In this document: positions 61,229-64,000 of the stretch, piece after piece
How the letters are laid out: each line of letters opens with the position of its first letter
How positions within the stretch are numbered: the first letter of the stretch is position 1
From: Sinonovacula constricta
Taxonomy: Eukaryota; Mollusca; Bivalvia; Cardiida; Solecurtidae
Direction: 5' to 3'
NCBI GenBank assembly: GCA_007844125.1
Contig: CM017571.1
Coordinates: forward strand, 27,775,978 to 27,839,977
Length of the DNA: 64,000 bases
Position numbers and translations under genes: made by a program
Notes under the pieces: generated by a model
The model's database searches: none
What the model was told of the DNA's origin: nothing
Seen by the model: the letters and a program-made list of their open reading frames with translations, nothing else

Positions 61229-61421
61229 CTGTGTATGCAATTTCTGGAGTAATCTCTATATCATGCACATTAACACCACTGTGGATTTTTTCACTGATCT
61301 CTCTAGGAGACAATCCAAGAAATTCATCCTTAAGGTGTTTTCTTGCCTTATATATGATGTATCCTTGGCTTGTCACACGATGAACAGTAGGGAATGGCAC
61401 CGCAAAGTAACCTCGATCAAG
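61229..61421 (-). CDS. tRNase Z-like metallo-hydrolase, middle exon
   Basis: A 193-nt exon: acceptor GTTAATTTTAG, phase 0 start, GTAAGT donor after one base of a Gly codon. It reads LDRGYFAVPFPTVHRVTSQG, then YIIYKARKHLKDEFLGLSPR, then EISEKIHSGVNVHDIEITPE and IAYTG. PFPTVHRVTSQGY..Y matches the motif-III neighbourhood of the family (F.T.H.V.S.GY.(I/V)), and the hydrophilic LK.E...L...EI...G stretch corresponds to the region before motif IV. Splicing creates AYTG|DTT across the junction. Confidence 0.87.
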
Positions 61422-62019
61422 CTAAAATTAACATTTTGAGAAAACTAGATAATCTTCAAAAACCCTTAAATTTCTTGGGTCACTGTTTATTCATCATATG
61501 ATTTAAGTTAAAATGGAAGAAAATGTGTTAAAATGTTCCTAAGAGATTTTAACAATCAAGCTGATATGAAGGTAAGACGTAAGGATAAAATTAATGCTCA
61601 GTGATTGAGTGAATGTTAAATAAGATTCCAAACATTTATAATTTACTATTACTACATTTCTTTAAATATTAAAAGATAGAGTCGCACTTCCTTTCGACAA
61701 TTATAAAATCCTACCTTTTTATTTAGTAACACAGAAAGCAAAATATGGTGTATCACAGAAACCAAACAAACAATATTAAAAAAAACTGACTGATAAATTT
61801 CAAGGTTAACATTTAAGCCCTTATATGCGACTTCTTCGACAAAAATAAAGTCTTCTTGTACATAGAATTATAAATCAAAATATGATCTACATATCACAGT
61901 TTATTAAAATAAAATCCATGTTTTAAAAAAGATCAGATGAAATTCAAATAACTTATAAAACCTTGAAACCATACATCATATACAGAGCTGCAGTTCCACA
62001 AATTATGACTAGAACTCAC

Positions 62020-62227
62020 TTGTATTTTGTCTCCTGGGTTACATCCCCTGATGTCAGGTGCCTCCAGAGCCTGGTTCCCACCATTCATGGCAGCAAACTG
62101 TGATGTTACAGTCTTCAAGGGCTCAACCAACATCTCTGGGACATGATAGGTGGCACTTTTTGCACCATTCTGTTCTCTCTTCTTGATATGTTGAGGCACA
62201 GCAGATATATGGTCCATATGGCCATGG
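62020..62227 (-). CDS. tRNase Z-like metallo-hydrolase, exon with the HxHxDH motif
   Basis: A 208-nt exon: acceptor AATATTCTTCAG, one base completing a codon (probably Ser), then HGHMDHISAVPQHIKKREQN, GAKSATYHVPEMLVEPLKTV, TSQFAAMNGGNQ, DIRGCNPGDKIQ and a GTGAGT donor in phase 0. HGHMDH is motif II (HxHxDH), the signature zinc-binding site of the metallo-beta-lactamase fold. The three exons give about 244 residues; a further ~40-60 N-terminal residues are expected from exon(s) to the right. Confidence 0.88.
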
Positions 62228-62649
62228 CTGAAGAATATTAATACACAAGGTATTTATGATTTTAATAATCATTTTTGACACCAACTTATGAGACAAGTTC
62301 TATATATTGTATGTTCTACATCTTTCTTTTTATGAATGTTAAAAGGACACATGCTCAAAAAACCTTTGTGCATAGTAGGTAAACTGTTCATGGCATACTT
62401 TACACTTGCAGCAATATGATAAACCTGTTAATGTAAACAAAACATGACCAACAGCTTAGGCCATCCACCACAATTATTATGAGACTTACAATTATTGTGT
62501 ATGTGTATTCGCACCAACACAATTATGGTGTTGTCGAACTAATTATTGGTGGAGGAAGATCCCAGACTTTAGTCTGGGTAGATCCACTGTTGCACAACAG
62601 GTTAGCTGGAAAACCTCCCCACACTAGTGATAGGGGTGGTAGAAGTGGT

Positions 62650-62708
62650 GGTATTATAACTAGTAGTAGGTGCAGTAGTAGTGGTAGCAGTAGTAGTAGT
62701 AGTAGTAC
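62650..62708 (+). repeat. (AGT)n imperfect microsatellite
   Basis: AGT/GGT triplets with interruptions. Confidence 0.9.
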
Positions 62709-63390
62709 AATCCTTGTTCATATGACAAGCAGAAGGTTAAGGATCAGAACCAAGACCAGAAAACGTGATCTCTACCTCCCTGTGCTGGTTACATAACATG
62801 TACCACATTTCACAGGATGCTGAATGTCTATGTGCTCTAAATGGTAGTGTTAATGTATATAAAGTGTTTTATTTTATGTGCATTTTAAGTTCACATTTAC
62901 AAATTTAGTTTAAACAGACTTGACATACTATGCTAATTGATTTTAGCTGTGTAACTCTTTCATGTTTAACATCCTATAATGAAAATAAATGTTACTTTTT
63001 CCATTAAGGCAATCTAATATAAACAAGTCTTTTTTGTAGATCCCCCAAAATAGTGTATATTGTAATGCAGATATTTTATGGAAAAACAACTCAGTTTAAA
63101 ATTATTTATTTAACTACAGAAACTGTTTGAAAGATTTCCAAACTCAGAGTTGTTTACACAAAAATCCAATGTCATTAGTTAAGGTTATTCTTCAAACTTT
63201 ATAAAAAAAAACTATAAAAAAAAACACAAATTGCAATAACATTAAAATCACGAAGGGTGCTCATGGGTTTATATGTGCCTGTAGTTTGCTGAGCATTTGT
63301 CCTGTTCCCCTATATTTCATGAAAAGGTTATGCATTGTTACTAAATTAGACATTAGATTATATATATAGAGCTTCAAGGTTAAGCCAATA

Positions 63391-63485
63391 CAGGGGCAGA
63401 TTTAGCTCCAACTCATGTGGTGTGGGGCAAATGATGTACCTACAAGACTCTAACCACTCTGGTCAAAAGGCCTCCTTCCTGGACC

Positions 63486-63582
<97 letters not shown>

Positions 63583-63790
63583 GGAGTAGACCAAAATAAT
63601 AAAAAAAGACAAAATATCATATGTCTGATATAATCTTGTATAAAAATAAATATAAGGGCTTGAAAGAAAAAGAAAAATGTAACTTATTTCTTTTAACATA
63701 TGCCTTATGCAAGTTCTTGAAATCTAACATTTGAAACAAAAATATTCACCCACCACACACCCCTAAAGTAAAATTATAGATCTGCCCCTG
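63391..63790. mobile_element. hAT-like MITE (about 400 bp)
   Basis: The left end CAGGGGCAGATTTAG and right end TATAGATCTGCCCCTG are inverted repeats of about 14 bp with a CAGGGGC start typical of hAT elements. The flanks AGCCAATA and GCATTAAT may be a decayed 8-bp target duplication, but this is weak. The interior is non-coding and holds a long (TA)n run. Confidence 0.65.
63487..63581. repeat. (TA)n microsatellite inside the hAT-like MITE
   Basis: About 46 uninterrupted TA dinucleotides. Confidence 0.97.
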
Positions 63791-63888
63791 GCATTAATCA
63801 CACTTGTTTCACTACAGGTATGAGTGCTTAAAGGTTCAGAATCATGAGGTACTGGCAGCAAGGTAACTTATCTATTACTTCTAAAAAA

Positions 63889-63914
63889 GTGTGTGTGTGT
63901 GTGGGGGGGGGGGG
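63889..63914 (+). repeat. (GT)n-poly(G) run
   Basis: GT dinucleotides followed by 12 G. Confidence 0.95.
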
Positions 63915-64000
63915 TCTTGTGAAAATGCCAGACAAAGATAGTTAATGTATGTCAACAAACGAAGCATGATCCAGCACTGAAGCATGATCCTAGCACGTGT

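Larger units (their letters stand above)
62228..64000. other. Presumed 5' intron of the tRNase Z-like gene
   Basis: I found no - strand exon for the missing N-terminus. Contents: a short hairpin (62567-62584, CCCAGACTTTAGTCTGGG), an (AGT)n tract (62650-62708), a hAT-like MITE (63391-63790), and a GT/poly-G run (63889-63914). An exon-like 45-nt segment on the + strand (63818-63862) is noted elsewhere. Confidence 0.5.

Noticed and set aside
63818..63862. 45-nt + strand exon-like segment (YECLKVQNHEVLAA) between TTTCACTACAG and GTAACT
   Set aside because: Good-looking borders but no neighbouring + strand exon and no family match; very short.

Overview
The window looks like nuclear DNA of an invertebrate, most likely a bivalve mollusc. 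Coding DNA occurs only as short exons with GT..AG borders inside long AT-rich introns. There are many micro- and minisatellites, MITE-like elements and a decayed LINE, and several repeats resemble ones I remember from bivalve genomes. The species cannot be fixed from sequence alone. Nothing prokaryotic is present: no operons, ribosome binding sites or CRISPR.

Three gene models can be supported. (1) About 1.1-7.1 kb, + strand: the 3' end of an EF-hand calcium-binding protein gene. The last two exons are secure, and a 33-nt upstream micro-exon is possible. (2) 15.6-53.4 kb, + strand: a fatty-acid-binding protein (FABP/LBP) gene. It has two candidate first exons (15648-15750 and 24412-24505) that end in the same phase and resemble each other, followed by one shared set of exons 2, 3 and 4. 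The gene spans about 37.7 kb for a 143-146-residue protein. (3) 60.6-62.2 kb, - strand: the last three exons of a metallo-beta-lactamase-fold, tRNase Z-like protein. Its N-terminal exon(s) were not found and probably lie past the right edge.

The rest is repeats and unassigned DNA. Arrays: a 33-bp array (5.0-5.9 kb), diverged ~135-bp units (8.86-9.35 kb), a CpG-rich 26-bp array (19.6-20.2 kb), a 12-bp array (46.6 kb), a 45-bp array with higher-order structure (55.0-55.7 kb), a degenerate repeat in the presumed FABP 3' UTR, and a pyrimidine-rich domain filling FABP intron 3. Dispersed elements: a TTAA-flanked MITE (two full copies and one end), a hAT-like MITE at the right edge, a Tigger/pogo-like terminus, a bipartite tRNA-like SINE candidate, a LINE reverse-transcriptase fossil, and an unclassified ~0.4-0.6-kb family with seven complete or partial copies.

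The most unusual observation is that the unclassified family carries a short ORF of about 50-60 codons (starting MSHL, then PTVTALERSVG and ISHFL) whose frame survives in four diverged copies; most indels within it are multiples of three. Also notable are the paired FABP first exons, an excess of the TGACGTCA palindrome (nine by eye, four within 1.5 kb around FABP exon 2), and a pair of duplicated intron segments that act as reciprocal empty sites for two different elements.
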